Source: Pseudomonas gessardii
GTDB taxonomy: Bacteria > Pseudomonadota > Gammaproteobacteria > Pseudomonadales > Pseudomonadaceae
DNA length: 64,000 nt
Reading direction: 5' to 3'
Assembly: GCF_001983165.1 (NCBI RefSeq)
Contig: NZ_MNPU01000017.1
Coordinates: forward strand, 51,218 to 115,217
A model generated the notes under the pieces. The model was not told the DNA's origin. It searched no databases and was given only the letters and a program-made list of their open reading frames with translations. Each line of letters starts with the position of its first letter. The stretch's first letter is position 1. Made by a program: the position numbers and the translations under genes. Of the stretch, positions 15,547 through 24,281 are shown piece after piece.

Positions 15547-18420
15547 ATGACCCTCAGCACCGACTTGTCTGGCCCCTCTGTCGTGCCGGCGCAGGTTATC
15601 CGCAAGCATTACGCCATGGAGATGGCGGTCGAGCGTACGCGTCTGTTGTACCAGGGGTCGCTGCTCCCCACTTTATTGATGTTGCTTAACGGTCTGGTCT
15701 GCGCCTGGTTGCTCTGGAGCCCGCAGCGCTATGTGCTGGTCGGCAGTTGGTTGGTGTGGTTGCTGGCCCTGGTGGCGCTGCGCGTGATCCAGGTAGCGGC
15801 CTTCGATAGCGCCCTGCCCAGCCGGCAGGCCCAGCCGATCTGGCGGCGCATGTTTATGCTGGGCTCGGCGGCCAGCGGCCTGACCCTGGCGAGCGCGGCC
15901 ATTGCCCTGGTGCCACTGGACAGCTTTGTGCAACAGGCCTGGATCTTCGGCCTGATTGGCGTGGCCACCCTGTCGGCCAGCGTGGCCTATGCCGTCAGCG
16001 TCCCGGCGTTTTTGTCGTTTGCCTTGCCCTGCCTGGTGCCCACCATCCTCTATCTGTTCTGGAGCGGCGAACCGCAATTACAGGGCTGGAGTTACCTGGG
16101 CTTGATCCTGCTGGCGTCCCTGAGCCTGGTGGCATGGCAGGTCAACCGCCTGATCCAGCGCGGTTTGCTGCGCCGGTTCCAGAACCAGGCCTTGATCGAG
16201 CACTTGCAGCAGGCGCGCCAGCGCAGCGAGCAGTTGAATCAGGACCTGGTGCGCGAGGTCGAGCAGCGGCGCGAGGTCGAGCAGGAACTGCGTCAGGCCC
16301 AGGTCGGCCTGCAGCAGCGCGTCGAGCAGCGCGGCCAGCAATTGGACGCCGCCAGCCTGGCCCTGAGCAAAAGCGAGGCGCGCCTGGCCATGGCGTTGCA
16401 GGCCAGCGAGCTGGGCTTGTGGGACTGGAACCTGCAAACCGATGAAGTCCACCACACCCGGCTCAAGGAACTGTTTGGCCTGGAGCCGGAGTACGTCACG
16501 GCGATGCTGCGCGACCTCAAGCCACGCCTGCACCCGGACGACTTGCCGCTGCTCAAGCGCGCGCTGGTGGGGCACTTGAAGGGGCGCAGCGAGGACTATC
16601 AGGTGGAGTACCGCGTGCGCCATGGCGACGGGCGCTGGGTGTGGATCGAGGACCGTGGGCGTGCCGTGGAGCGTACCGCCAGCGGGCGCGTGACGCGCAT
16701 GCTCGGCACCCGGCGCGATATCAGCGTCGGCAAGGCGCTGGAAGAGCAACTGCGGCTGGCGTCGACGGTGTTCGAGGCGGCCAGCGAAGGCATTGTGATC
16801 CTGGACCCGGAGTACGTGTTGATTGCCGTCAACCAGGCCTTTAGCCGCGTCACCGGTTTTGATATCGACGACATGCTCGGGCGCAATGTCGTGGAGTTGC
16901 CGTGCAGCCGCGACGCGCGCCGACACTTCCCGGTAATTCGCCAGGCCTTGTTGAGCCACGGCAGTTGGCAGGGCGAGCTGGTGGAAGCGCGCAAGAACGG
17001 CGAGCTCTACCCCCAGTGGCTGCAATTGAGCGTGGTGCGCGATGTTCGGGGAAATGTCAGCCATATCGTAGGCTTTTTCGCCGATCTGTCGGCCCGCCGC
17101 GAATCGGAGGAGCGCATGCGCTACCTCACTCATTACGACGAACTGACGGGCCTGGCCAACCGCTCGTTGTTCCGCGAGCGCCTGCGCGAGGCCCATCAAC
17201 GGGTGCGCCAGGGCGGCCGCAGCCTGGCGTTGCTGCATATCAACCTGGACCGCTTCAAGCTGCTCAATGACAGCCTGGGCCATGAAGTCGCCGACCAGTT
17301 GTTGCAGAAAATGGCCCGGCGCCTGATCAATGCCTTACCGGAAGCCGACACCATTGCGCGGCTGTCCGGCGACGAATTCGCGGTGTTGTTCGACGCCTAT
17401 GGCAGCTTGTCGAGCCTGGCGCGGGTGGCCACCCGGCTGTTGGCCAAACTGCGCGTGCCGATGACGGTGGACGGGCATGAGTTGGTGGTCAGCGCCTCAA
17501 TGGGTGTCAGCCTGTTACCGGATAACGCCCGGGAAATTTCCGCACTGGTCAGCCAGTCGAACATGGCCATGCAGCATGCCAAGCACCTGGGCGGCAATAA
17601 CTTCCAGTTTTACACCGACAGCCTTCAGGCCAGCACCCTTGAGCGTTTGCAGCTGGAAAACCAACTGCGCAAAGCCATTGATGAGCGGCAATTGAAAGTG
17701 TTCTACCAACCCAAGCTGTGCCTGGTCACCGGCAAGATGACCGGCGCCGAGGCACTGGTGCGTTGGGATCATCCGCAATGGGGCAGCGTGCCGCCCGGTG
17801 ATTTTATCGGGCTGGCGGAAGAGACCGGGCTGATCGTGCCATTGGGCGAGTTCGTGCTGCGCCAGGCCTGCTGGCAGGCGTGTGAATGGCAGCGCCAGGG
17901 CCTGGCGCCGATCCGGGTCTCGGTCAACCTGTCGGTGCATCAACTGCGCCAGGGCAAGCTGGTGAGCCTGGTGCGCCAGGTGCTGGGCGAAACCGGGCTG
18001 GCGCCGCAATACCTGGAGCTGGAACTGACCGAAAGCCAGTTGCTCGACAGCGTCGAGCACATCATCGCCACCTTCCAGCAATTGCGGGACTTGGGGGTGA
18101 AGCTGGCCATCGACGACTTTGGCACCGGCTATTCGTCCCTCAGCTACCTCAAGCGCATCCCAGTGGATTACGTGAAGATCGACCAGACCTTTATCCGTGG
18201 CCTGGGCCAGGGGCGTGAAGACCTGGCGATTACCCGGGCGATCATCGCCATGGCCCATGGCTTGGCGCTCAAAGTGGTGGCCGAGGGCGTGGAGGATCAG
18301 CAGCAGCTGGATTTCCTCAGGGCCGAACAGTGTGACGAGGTGCAGGGCTACTTGATCAGTCGTCCGATGGAGGCCGAAGGGCTGGCAGATTTGTTACGGA
18401 AAAATGCAGATTTTCCTTAG
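15547..18420 (+). CDS. Membrane-bound PAS-GGDEF-EAL cyclic-di-GMP enzyme
   Basis: I chose the ATG at 15547 (MTLSTDLSGPSV), which gives 957 aa; the upstream frame encodes nothing recognisable. Several membrane helices lie at about residues 38-200. A coiled coil at about 215-295 (QQARQRSEQLNQDLVREVEQRREVEQELR) leads into two PAS/PAC modules (LGLWDWNLQTDEVHHTRLKELFG; GIVILDPEYVLIAVNQAFSRVTGF). The GGDEF domain has SGDEF at about 606, and the inhibitory I-site RxxD is absent (PEAD in its place). The EAL domain keeps E-A-L near 734 and the DDFGTGYSSLSYLKR loop, so c-di-GMP phosphodiesterase activity is likely. Synthase activity is possible, but feedback inhibition through the I-site is not. Confidence 0.92.
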   Translation: MTLSTDLSGPSVVPAQVIRKHYAMEMAVERTRLLYQGSLLPTLLMLLNGLVCAWLLWSPQRYVLVGSWLVWLLALVALRVIQVAAFDSALPSRQAQPIWRRMFMLGSAASGLTLASAAIALVPLDSFVQQAWIFGLIGVATLSASVAYAVSVPAFLSFALPCLVPTILYLFWSGEPQLQGWSYLGLILLASLSLVAWQVNRLIQRGLLRRFQNQALIEHLQQARQRSEQLNQDLVREVEQRREVEQELRQAQVGLQQRVEQRGQQLDAASLALSKSEARLAMALQASELGLWDWNLQTDEVHHTRLKELFGLEPEYVTAMLRDLKPRLHPDDLPLLKRALVGHLKGRSEDYQVEYRVRHGDGRWVWIEDRGRAVERTASGRVTRMLGTRRDISVGKALEEQLRLASTVFEAASEGIVILDPEYVLIAVNQAFSRVTGFDIDDMLGRNVVELPCSRDARRHFPVIRQALLSHGSWQGELVEARKNGELYPQWLQLSVVRDVRGNVSHIVGFFADLSARRESEERMRYLTHYDELTGLANRSLFRERLREAHQRVRQGGRSLALLHINLDRFKLLNDSLGHEVADQLLQKMARRLINALPEADTIARLSGDEFAVLFDAYGSLSSLARVATRLLAKLRVPMTVDGHELVVSASMGVSLLPDNAREISALVSQSNMAMQHAKHLGGNNFQFYTDSLQASTLERLQLENQLRKAIDERQLKVFYQPKLCLVTGKMTGAEALVRWDHPQWGSVPPGDFIGLAEETGLIVPLGEFVLRQACWQACEWQRQGLAPIRVSVNLSVHQLRQGKLVSLVRQVLGETGLAPQYLELELTESQLLDSVEHIIATFQQLRDLGVKLAIDDFGTGYSSLSYLKRIPVDYVKIDQTFIRGLGQGREDLAITRAIIAMAHGLALKVVAEGVEDQQQLDFLRAEQCDEVQGYLISRPMEAEGLADLLRKNADFP

Positions 18421-18520
18421 TGTATCCAAGGCCGCATCCAGGGCTACATTGCGCTTGCCCGCTGATTCAGGGGGCAACAGGGTGATTTAGTGATGCATCG
18501 AACGGGCAAATCGGCAATTC

Positions 18521-18537
18521 TTGTAGTATAACTACAA
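18521..18537. promoter_or_regulatory. HexR-type operator upstream of the RpiR gene
   Basis: TTGTAGTATAACTACAA is a 17-bp palindrome with perfect 7-bp arms. It matches the known HexR consensus TTGTARTWWWAYTACAA at every position. It lies 45 bp before the TTG start of the RpiR-family gene, a position suited to autoregulation or control by HexR. Confidence 0.85.
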
Positions 18538-18582
18538 GCTTGCTACATCCCTGGCGCCTGCCAATAACAAGAGTCCTGCCCT

Positions 18583-19449
18583 TTGAACCTGTTGCAACAT
18601 ATCGCCCAGTCGCGCCACCTGTTACGCAAATCGGAACTCAAGGTTGCCGATCACGTGCTGCTTGACCCTGCGGCCGTGATGCACAGCTCCATGGCTGATC
18701 TGGCCCACAGCGTGGGGATCAGCGAGCCGACCATCGTGCGCTTCTGCCGCGCTATCGGTTGCTCGGGGTTCCAGGACTTGAAGCTGAAACTGGCCCAGAG
18801 CCTGGCGGCCGGTGCCAGCTTCGGGCAGTTTGCGATCCACGAAGACGACTCCGTCGCCGACTACAGCCTGAAAATTTTCGATACCACCCTGCACACCCTG
18901 ATGGAAGTGCGGGAAAAGCTCGACCCGATCGAGCTGCAAAAAGCCGTGACGGCCATGTCCCAGGCCCAGCGCGTGGAGTTTTATGGCTTTGGTGCCTCCG
19001 GCGCGGTGGCGGCGGATGCCCAGCACAAATTCTTCCGCCTGCTGCTGACGGCGGCGGCCTACAGCGACCCGCACATGCAGGCGATGTCGGCGGTGACGTT
19101 GAAGCCCACCGACGTGGCGATCTGTATTTCCCAGTCGGGCCGCTCCAAGGACTTGCTGATCACCGCCAATCTGGTACGTGAAAGCGGCGCGTCGCTGATC
19201 ACCTTGTGCCCGAGCCAGACGCCCTTGGCGGAACTGTCCACGGTCAACCTGGCGATCGATGTGCACGAAGACACCGAGATCTACACCCCGTTGACCTCGC
19301 GCATCGCCCACCTGGTGGTGATCGACGTACTGGCAATGGGCGTGGCCATGGCGCGCGGGCCGAGCCTGGTCAACCACCTCAAAAGCGTCAAACGCAGCTT
19401 GCGCAGCCTGCGTCTCTCGCCCAAATCGGTCAAAGCCCTCGACGACTGA
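18583..19449 (+). CDS. RpiR/HexR-family transcriptional regulator
   Basis: The 288-aa protein has an N-terminal HTH_6 domain (SELKVADHVLLDPAAVMHSSMADLAHSVGISEPTIVRFCRAIGCSGFQDLKLKLAQSL, residues about 18-75). A SIS sugar-phosphate-binding domain follows (VEFYGFGASGAVAADAQHKFFRL; AICISQSGRSKDLLITANLVRESGASLITLCPS). This is close to HexR, the sensor of the Entner-Doudoroff intermediate KDPG. The glucose-pathway genes that normally flank hexR (zwf, edd) are absent here and pyruvate carboxylase is nearby, so I regard it as a paralogue tied to the pyruvate node. The start is TTG at 18583, the only position that keeps the full HTH; no good upstream ATG exists. Confidence 0.88.
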   Translation: MNLLQHIAQSRHLLRKSELKVADHVLLDPAAVMHSSMADLAHSVGISEPTIVRFCRAIGCSGFQDLKLKLAQSLAAGASFGQFAIHEDDSVADYSLKIFDTTLHTLMEVREKLDPIELQKAVTAMSQAQRVEFYGFGASGAVAADAQHKFFRLLLTAAAYSDPHMQAMSAVTLKPTDVAICISQSGRSKDLLITANLVRESGASLITLCPSQTPLAELSTVNLAIDVHEDTEIYTPLTSRIAHLVVIDVLAMGVAMARGPSLVNHLKSVKRSLRSLRLSPKSVKALDD

Positions 19450-19466
19450 AGGTTACACACAGTCAA

Positions 19467-19562
19467 AAATGTGGGAGCGGGCTTGCTCGCGATAGCGGTG
19501 GATCAGTCGACATATCAGGCGTCTGGCCCACTGCTATCGCGAGCAAGCCCGCTCCCACATTT
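19467..19562. repeat. REPIN (inverted pair of REP elements)
   Basis: Two 30-bp arms are perfect reverse complements: AAATGTGGGAGCGGGCTTGC... at 19467-19496 and ...GCAAGCCCGCTCCCACATTT at 19533-19562. They are separated by 36 bp. This is the classic fluorescens-group REPIN with the GTGGGAGCGGGCTTGCTCGCGA core. It lies just after the RpiR stop and can act as a 3' mRNA structure. Confidence 0.92.
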
Positions 19563-19671
19563 AGATCTTGCGCATATTAAGAAGATTCATCGTCCTGTAA
19601 CCCCCACGCCGCCAAACCGTCATCCCCCGCGCCCATCCTGAACTCCCCGTACTCGCATTGGGAGACTCGAA

Positions 19672-19869
19672 ATGGCCCGGCACTACGAAGACAGCACCAG
19701 CACCGTCAAGACCCGTCGTCAGCAGGAAGACCAGCGCCGCATGGCGTTCCGGCGTGCAATTGAAGATCGCTGCGAACAGCGCCAATTACAGCAAAGCATC
19801 AGTGACTACCCGGAGCTGCACTGGCAGGCATCCGCGGCTGCCCAGCGAAGCGTTCAGCCAGCGCGCTGA
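19672..19869 (+). CDS. Small basic conserved protein (PA3496-like)
   Basis: This 65-aa protein begins MARHYEDSTSTVKTRRQQE and continues DQRRMAFRRAIEDRCEQRQLQQ, a highly charged helix-rich sequence. A good ribosome site (GGGAG, 8 bp upstream) precedes the ATG. From memory it resembles the small PA3496-type proteins of pseudomonads, annotated as putative envelope-integrity proteins; I cannot verify this. Its last 71 bp overlap the 3' end of the convergent pycR gene, which is unusual. Function unknown. Confidence 0.6.
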   Translation: MARHYEDSTSTVKTRRQQEDQRRMAFRRAIEDRCEQRQLQQSISDYPELHWQASAAAQRSVQPAR

Positions 19870-20773
19870 TCTGCACCCGCTCGCTGCGGATAAAGCCCAG
19901 GAACGCATGGGCCACCGGTGACAGGCGCTTGGCCTTGGCCTGCACCAGGCACCAACTGCGGTACAGCGGCAGCTCTTCCACCGGCAGCTCCTTGAGCCCG
20001 CCGGTGGCCAGTTCCAGGTTCAGGGCGTGGCGCGTCAGCAGCGCCACGCCCAACCCCGCCACCACGCACTCACGTTGCGCCTCGGCCGACGCCACTTCCA
20101 CCGTCTGGGTGAAGTGCACGCGTTTTTCCTTGAAATACTCCTCGCAGGCCAACCGCGTCCCGGAACCCGGCTCGCGCAGCAGCAACGTATAAGGTTCCAG
20201 GTCCTGCAGGCGCAATGGGCCTTGCAGGCTCAGTGGATGGTCCGGCGGGGCCACCGCCACAATCGGGTTATTAAGAAACGGCAGGAACTCCAGGCCCATG
20301 TCCTGGGGCACCATGGACATGATCACCAGGTCATCACGATTGTCTGAGAGCCGGCGGATCACCTGGGCGCGGTTGACCACCGTCAGGTGCAACTGCACCT
20401 CCGGGTGCTGGCGCTTGAAGGCCGCGAACAAGTGCGGCACGAAGTATTTGGCGCTGGACTCCACCGCCAGCTTCAATTGCCCCTGCAGCGAGCCCTGCAT
20501 GTCCGAGAGCTGCATATCGAGGTTTTCCAGGCGCCCGAAAATGTCCCGGCTGGCCCGTTGCAGGGCTTCGGCGGCTTCGGTCATGTAGAGTTTTTTGCCC
20601 ACATAGTCGAACAGCGGTTGGCCGATCAGCTCTTCGAGCTGGCGAATTTGTAGGCTGACGGCGGGCTGCGTAAGGGACATTTCCTCGGCGGCGCGGCTGT
20701 AGGAGCGCAAATCACAGACCTCATTGAAGATCTGCAATTGCCGTAATGTCAGGCGCATCAATGACTTACGCAT
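19799..20773 (-). CDS. pycR: LysR-type regulator of pyruvate carboxylase (PycR-like)
   Basis: This 324-aa LysR regulator has an N-terminal winged HTH (LTLRQLQIFNEVCDLRSYSRAAEEMSLTQPAVSLQIRQLEELIGQPLFDYVGKK). A periplasmic-binding-like effector domain follows (LKLAVESSAKYFVPHLFAAFKRQHPEVQLHL). It is transcribed divergently from pycA, the arrangement of PycR in P. aeruginosa, where it acts on pycAB and other genes. An 18-bp inverted repeat lies in the shared promoter region. Met6 (20758) is an alternative start closer to the usual LysR N-terminus; neither start has a clear ribosome site. Confidence 0.85.
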   Translation of the reverse strand: MRKSLMRLTLRQLQIFNEVCDLRSYSRAAEEMSLTQPAVSLQIRQLEELIGQPLFDYVGKKLYMTEAAEALQRASRDIFGRLENLDMQLSDMQGSLQGQLKLAVESSAKYFVPHLFAAFKRQHPEVQLHLTVVNRAQVIRRLSDNRDDLVIMSMVPQDMGLEFLPFLNNPIVAVAPPDHPLSLQGPLRLQDLEPYTLLLREPGSGTRLACEEYFKEKRVHFTQTVEVASAEAQRECVVAGLGVALLTRHALNLELATGGLKELPVEELPLYRSWCLVQAKAKRLSPVAHAFLGFIRSERVQISALAERFAGQPRMPASAAPGSH

Positions 20774-20808
20774 AGTTCAAAGCAACTCGCCGGGGCTGTA
20801 GGGTCAAC

Positions 20809-20826
20809 TATAAGGCTTTACTTATA
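20809..20826. promoter_or_regulatory. Inverted repeat in the pycR-pycA divergent promoter
   Basis: TATAAG-GCTTTA-CTTATA is a perfect 6-bp-arm repeat 36 bp upstream of the pycR start and 142 bp upstream of pycA. It contains T-N11-A spacing typical of LysR boxes. It is a plausible PycR binding site. Confidence 0.55.
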
Positions 20827-20967
20827 CACGGCCCAATAATTATTGATTTTTGTTAATCCCTAAGTGCGCATAGTGTGTGTCTGGCGACTGGCCTGAAACA
20901 TTTGGTCACGCGCCGACCTGGTCTAGCAGGTCGAAGAACGCAGCAATCGGCTCAAGGGAATTTCCAA

Positions 20968-22383
20968 GTGATAACAAAGATCCTGATCGCCAACCGTGGT
21001 GAGATTGCCGTCCGCATTGTGCGGGCCTGTGCCGAAATGGGGATCCGTTCGGTGGCGGTCTATTCCGACGCAGACCGGCATGCCTTGCACGTCAAGCGTG
21101 CCGATGAGGCCCACAGCATTGGTGCCGAGCCCCTGGCCGGTTACCTGAACCCGCGCAAGCTGGTGAACCTGGCCGTGGAAACCGGCTGCGACGCGCTGCA
21201 CCCTGGCTACGGCTTCCTGTCGGAAAACGCCGAACTGGCGGATATCTGCGCCGAACGTGGGATCAAGTTCATTGGTCCATCGGCCGAAGTGATTCGCCGC
21301 ATGGGCGACAAGACCGAAGCGCGCCGCAGCATGATCAAGGCCGGCGTGCCGGTCACCCCCGGCACCGAAGGCAACGTCGCTGACATCGCCGAAGCGCTGA
21401 CCGAAGGCGACCGCATCGGCTACCCGGTGATGCTCAAGGCCACCTCCGGTGGTGGCGGTCGCGGCATTCGTCGCTGCAACAGCCGTGAAGAACTCGAACA
21501 AGCCTTCCCCCGCGTGATCTCCGAGGCCACCAAGGCCTTTGGTTCGGCGGAAGTGTTCCTGGAAAAATGCATCGTCAACCCCAAGCACATCGAGGCGCAG
21601 ATCCTCGGCGACAGCTTTGGCAACGTGGTGCATCTGTTCGAGCGCGATTGCTCGATCCAGCGTCGTAACCAGAAACTCATCGAAATCGCCCCCAGCCCCC
21701 AACTGACCCCCGAGCAGCGCGCCTATATCGGCGACCTGTCGGTGCGCGCGGCCAAGGCCGTGGGCTATGAGAACGCCGGCACCGTGGAGTTCCTGCTCGC
21801 CGAGGGCGAGGTGTACTTCATGGAAATGAACACCCGGGTGCAGGTGGAGCACACCATCACCGAAGAAATTACCGGCATTGATATCGTTCGCGAGCAGATC
21901 CGCATCGCGTCCGGCCTGCCGCTGTCGGTAAAACAGGAAGATATCCAGCACCGTGGCTTTGCGTTGCAGTTCCGTATCAACGCCGAAGACCCGAAGAACA
22001 ACTTCCTCCCCAGCTTCGGCAAGATCACCCGCTACTACGCCCCCGGCGGCCCTGGCGTGCGGACCGACACGGCGATCTACACCGGCTACACCATCCCGCC
22101 GTTCTACGACTCCATGTGCCTGAAACTGGTGGTCTGGGCGTTGACCTGGGAAGAAGCCATGGACCGCGGCCTGCGTGCCCTGGACGATATGCGCCTGCAA
22201 GGCGTGAAAACCACCGCCGCTTACTACCAGGAAATCCTGCGCAACCCGGAATTCCGCAGCGGCCAGTTCAACACCAGTTTTGTGGAAAGCCACCCTGAGC
22301 TGACCAACTACTCGATCAAGCGCAAACCCGAAGAGCTGGCCCTGGCCATCGCCGCCGCCATCGCCGCCCACGCAGGCCTGTGA
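20968..22383 (+). CDS. pycA: Pyruvate carboxylase subunit A (biotin carboxylase)
   Basis: This subunit carboxylates biotin with bicarbonate and ATP, the first half reaction in making oxaloacetate from pyruvate. I set the start at the GTG 20968 (VITKILIANRGEIAVRIVRA) because AAGGGA lies 8 bp upstream and it gives the family N-terminus and 471 aa. The biotin carboxylase N-domain, ATP-grasp (LKATSGGGGRGIRR) and EMNTRVQVEHTITEEITGIDIV motifs are complete, and the C-terminal domain includes FRINAEDP. It lies 11 bp from pycB with which it forms a two-subunit enzyme. The divergent pycR is its probable regulator. Confidence 0.95.
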   Translation: MITKILIANRGEIAVRIVRACAEMGIRSVAVYSDADRHALHVKRADEAHSIGAEPLAGYLNPRKLVNLAVETGCDALHPGYGFLSENAELADICAERGIKFIGPSAEVIRRMGDKTEARRSMIKAGVPVTPGTEGNVADIAEALTEGDRIGYPVMLKATSGGGGRGIRRCNSREELEQAFPRVISEATKAFGSAEVFLEKCIVNPKHIEAQILGDSFGNVVHLFERDCSIQRRNQKLIEIAPSPQLTPEQRAYIGDLSVRAAKAVGYENAGTVEFLLAEGEVYFMEMNTRVQVEHTITEEITGIDIVREQIRIASGLPLSVKQEDIQHRGFALQFRINAEDPKNNFLPSFGKITRYYAPGGPGVRTDTAIYTGYTIPPFYDSMCLKLVVWALTWEEAMDRGLRALDDMRLQGVKTTAAYYQEILRNPEFRSGQFNTSFVESHPELTNYSIKRKPEELALAIAAAIAAHAGL

Positions 22384-22394
22384 GGAATATAACA

Positions 22395-24203
22395 ATGAGC
22401 AAGAAGATCTTCGTTACCGACACCATCCTGCGAGACGCCCACCAATCGTTGCTGGCTACCCGCATGCGCACCGACGACATGCTGCCGATCTGCGACAAGC
22501 TCGACAAAGTCGGCTACTGGTCCCTGGAAGTCTGGGGCGGCGCGACCTTCGACGCCTGCGTACGCTTCTTGAAAGAAGACCCGTGGGAGCGCCTGCGCAA
22601 ACTGCGCGCCGCGTTGCCCAACACGCGCCTGCAAATGCTCCTGCGTGGGCAGAACCTGCTGGGCTACCGCCATTACAGCGACGACGTGGTCAAGGCCTTC
22701 GTGGCCAAGGCGGCGGTGAATGGCATCGACGTGTTCCGCATCTTCGATGCGATGAACGACGTGCGTAACCTGCGGGTGGCCATCGAAGCGGTGAAAGCGG
22801 CGGGCAAGCACGCCCAGGGCACCATCGCCTACACCACCAGCCCGGTGCACACCATCGAGGCGTTTGTGGCCCAGGCCAAGCAAATGGAGGCCATGGGTTG
22901 CGACTCGGTGGCGATCAAGGACATGGCCGGCCTGCTGACCCCGTACGCCACCGGCGAGCTGGTCAAGGCGTTGAAGGCCGAGCAGAGCCTGCCGATCTTT
23001 ATCCACTCCCATGACACAGCGGGTTTGGCCGCGATGTGCCAACTCAAGGCCATCGAAAACGGTGCCGACCATATCGACACCGCCATCTCCAGCTTCGCCT
23101 GGGGCACCAGCCACCCGGGCACCGAGTCGATGGTCGCCGCCCTCAAAGGCAGCGAATTCGACACCGGCCTGGACCTGGAACTGCTGCAGGAAATCGGCCT
23201 GTACTTCTACGCCGTGCGCAAGAAGTACCACCAGTTTGAAAGCGAATTCACTGCGGTCGACACCCGCGTGCAAGTCAACCAGGTGCCGGGCGGGATGATT
23301 TCCAACCTGGCCAACCAGTTGAAAGAGCAGGGCGCCCTCAACCGCATGAGCGAAGTGCTGGCGGAAATCCCGCGGGTGCGTGAAGACCTCGGCTTCCCGC
23401 CGCTGGTGACGCCAACCTCGCAGATCGTCGGCACCCAGGCGTTCTTCAACGTGCTGGCCGGCGAGCGCTACAAGACCATCACCAACGAAGTGAAGCTGTA
23501 TCTGCAAGGCGGCTACGGCAAGGCACCAGGCACGGTGGACGAGAAACTGCGGCGCCAGGCCATCGGCAGCGAAGACGTGATCGACGTGCGCCCGGCCGAC
23601 CTGCTCAAGCCGGAAATGACCAAGCTGCGTGGTGAAATCGGCACCTTGGCCAAGTCCGAAGAAGATGTGCTGACTTATGCGATGTTCCCGGACATCGGGC
23701 GCAAGTTCCTCGAAGAGCGTGAAGCCGGCACCCTGAGCCCGGAAGTGCTGCTGCCGATCCCCGAAGCCGGCGGCGTGGCCCGTGCCGGTGGCGAAGGTGT
23801 ACCGACCGAGTTCGTTATCGACGTGCATGGCGAAAGCTACCGCGTGGATATCACCGGTGTCGGCGTCAAGGCCGAAGGCAAGCGCCACTTCTACCTGTCC
23901 ATCGACGGCATGCCGGAAGAAGTGGTGTTCGAGCCGCTCAACGAATTCGTCGGCGGCGGCACCAGCAAGCGTAAGCAAGCCAGCGCGCCGGGCCATGTCA
24001 GCACGGCGATGCCGGGCAATATCGTCGATGTGCTGGTCAAGGAAGGCGATGTGGTCAAGGCCGGTCAGGCCGTGCTGATCACCGAAGCGATGAAGATGGA
24101 GACCGAAGTACAGGCGGCCATCGCCGGCAAGGTCAGCGCCGTTCACGTGGCCAAGGGCGACCGGGTCAACCCGGGCGAAATCCTGATCGAAATCGAAGGC
24201 TGA
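22395..24203 (+). CDS. pycB: Pyruvate carboxylase subunit B (carboxyltransferase + biotin carrier; OadA-like)
   Basis: The 602-aa subunit starts at ATG 22395 with GAGGA upstream. It contains the HMGL-like carboxyltransferase barrel (TDTILRDAHQSLLATRMRTDDML; FRIFDAMNDVRNL; the metal/substrate motif IHSHDTAGLA) and a PYC_OADA conserved domain. The C-terminal biotinyl domain has EAMKMET (biotinylated Lys near residue 566). It transfers the carboxyl group from biotin to pyruvate. No OadB/OadG sodium-pump genes are adjacent, so it is the anaplerotic carboxylase rather than a decarboxylase pump. A clear terminator follows. Confidence 0.95.
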   Translation: MSKKIFVTDTILRDAHQSLLATRMRTDDMLPICDKLDKVGYWSLEVWGGATFDACVRFLKEDPWERLRKLRAALPNTRLQMLLRGQNLLGYRHYSDDVVKAFVAKAAVNGIDVFRIFDAMNDVRNLRVAIEAVKAAGKHAQGTIAYTTSPVHTIEAFVAQAKQMEAMGCDSVAIKDMAGLLTPYATGELVKALKAEQSLPIFIHSHDTAGLAAMCQLKAIENGADHIDTAISSFAWGTSHPGTESMVAALKGSEFDTGLDLELLQEIGLYFYAVRKKYHQFESEFTAVDTRVQVNQVPGGMISNLANQLKEQGALNRMSEVLAEIPRVREDLGFPPLVTPTSQIVGTQAFFNVLAGERYKTITNEVKLYLQGGYGKAPGTVDEKLRRQAIGSEDVIDVRPADLLKPEMTKLRGEIGTLAKSEEDVLTYAMFPDIGRKFLEEREAGTLSPEVLLPIPEAGGVARAGGEGVPTEFVIDVHGESYRVDITGVGVKAEGKRHFYLSIDGMPEEVVFEPLNEFVGGGTSKRKQASAPGHVSTAMPGNIVDVLVKEGDVVKAGQAVLITEAMKMETEVQAAIAGKVSAVHVAKGDRVNPGEILIEIEG

Positions 24204-24235
24204 TCCCCAGCCTTCGACACTACCGTTTAATCCTC

Positions 24236-24262
24236 GGGGGGCAATGTTGCCCCCTTTTTTTC
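24236..24262 (+). terminator. Rho-independent terminator of pycAB
   Basis: GGGGGCAA-TG-TTGCCCCC followed by eight T's, beginning about 33 bp after the pycB stop. It is a strong intrinsic terminator on the plus strand. Confidence 0.92.
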
Positions 24263-24281
24263 GCCTGCAAAACGTGCGAAA

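Noticed and set aside
18583..19449. Naming the RpiR gene hexR
   Set aside because: The operator matches, but the zwf/edd neighbourhood of hexR is absent and the pyc neighbourhood belongs to a different RpiR paralogue in other pseudomonads.
22308..24146. A 612-codon open frame opposite pycB
   Set aside because: pycB is clearly coding with its biotin motif; the opposite frame is a codon-bias shadow. The same holds for long frames opposite the symporter and the aldehyde dehydrogenase.
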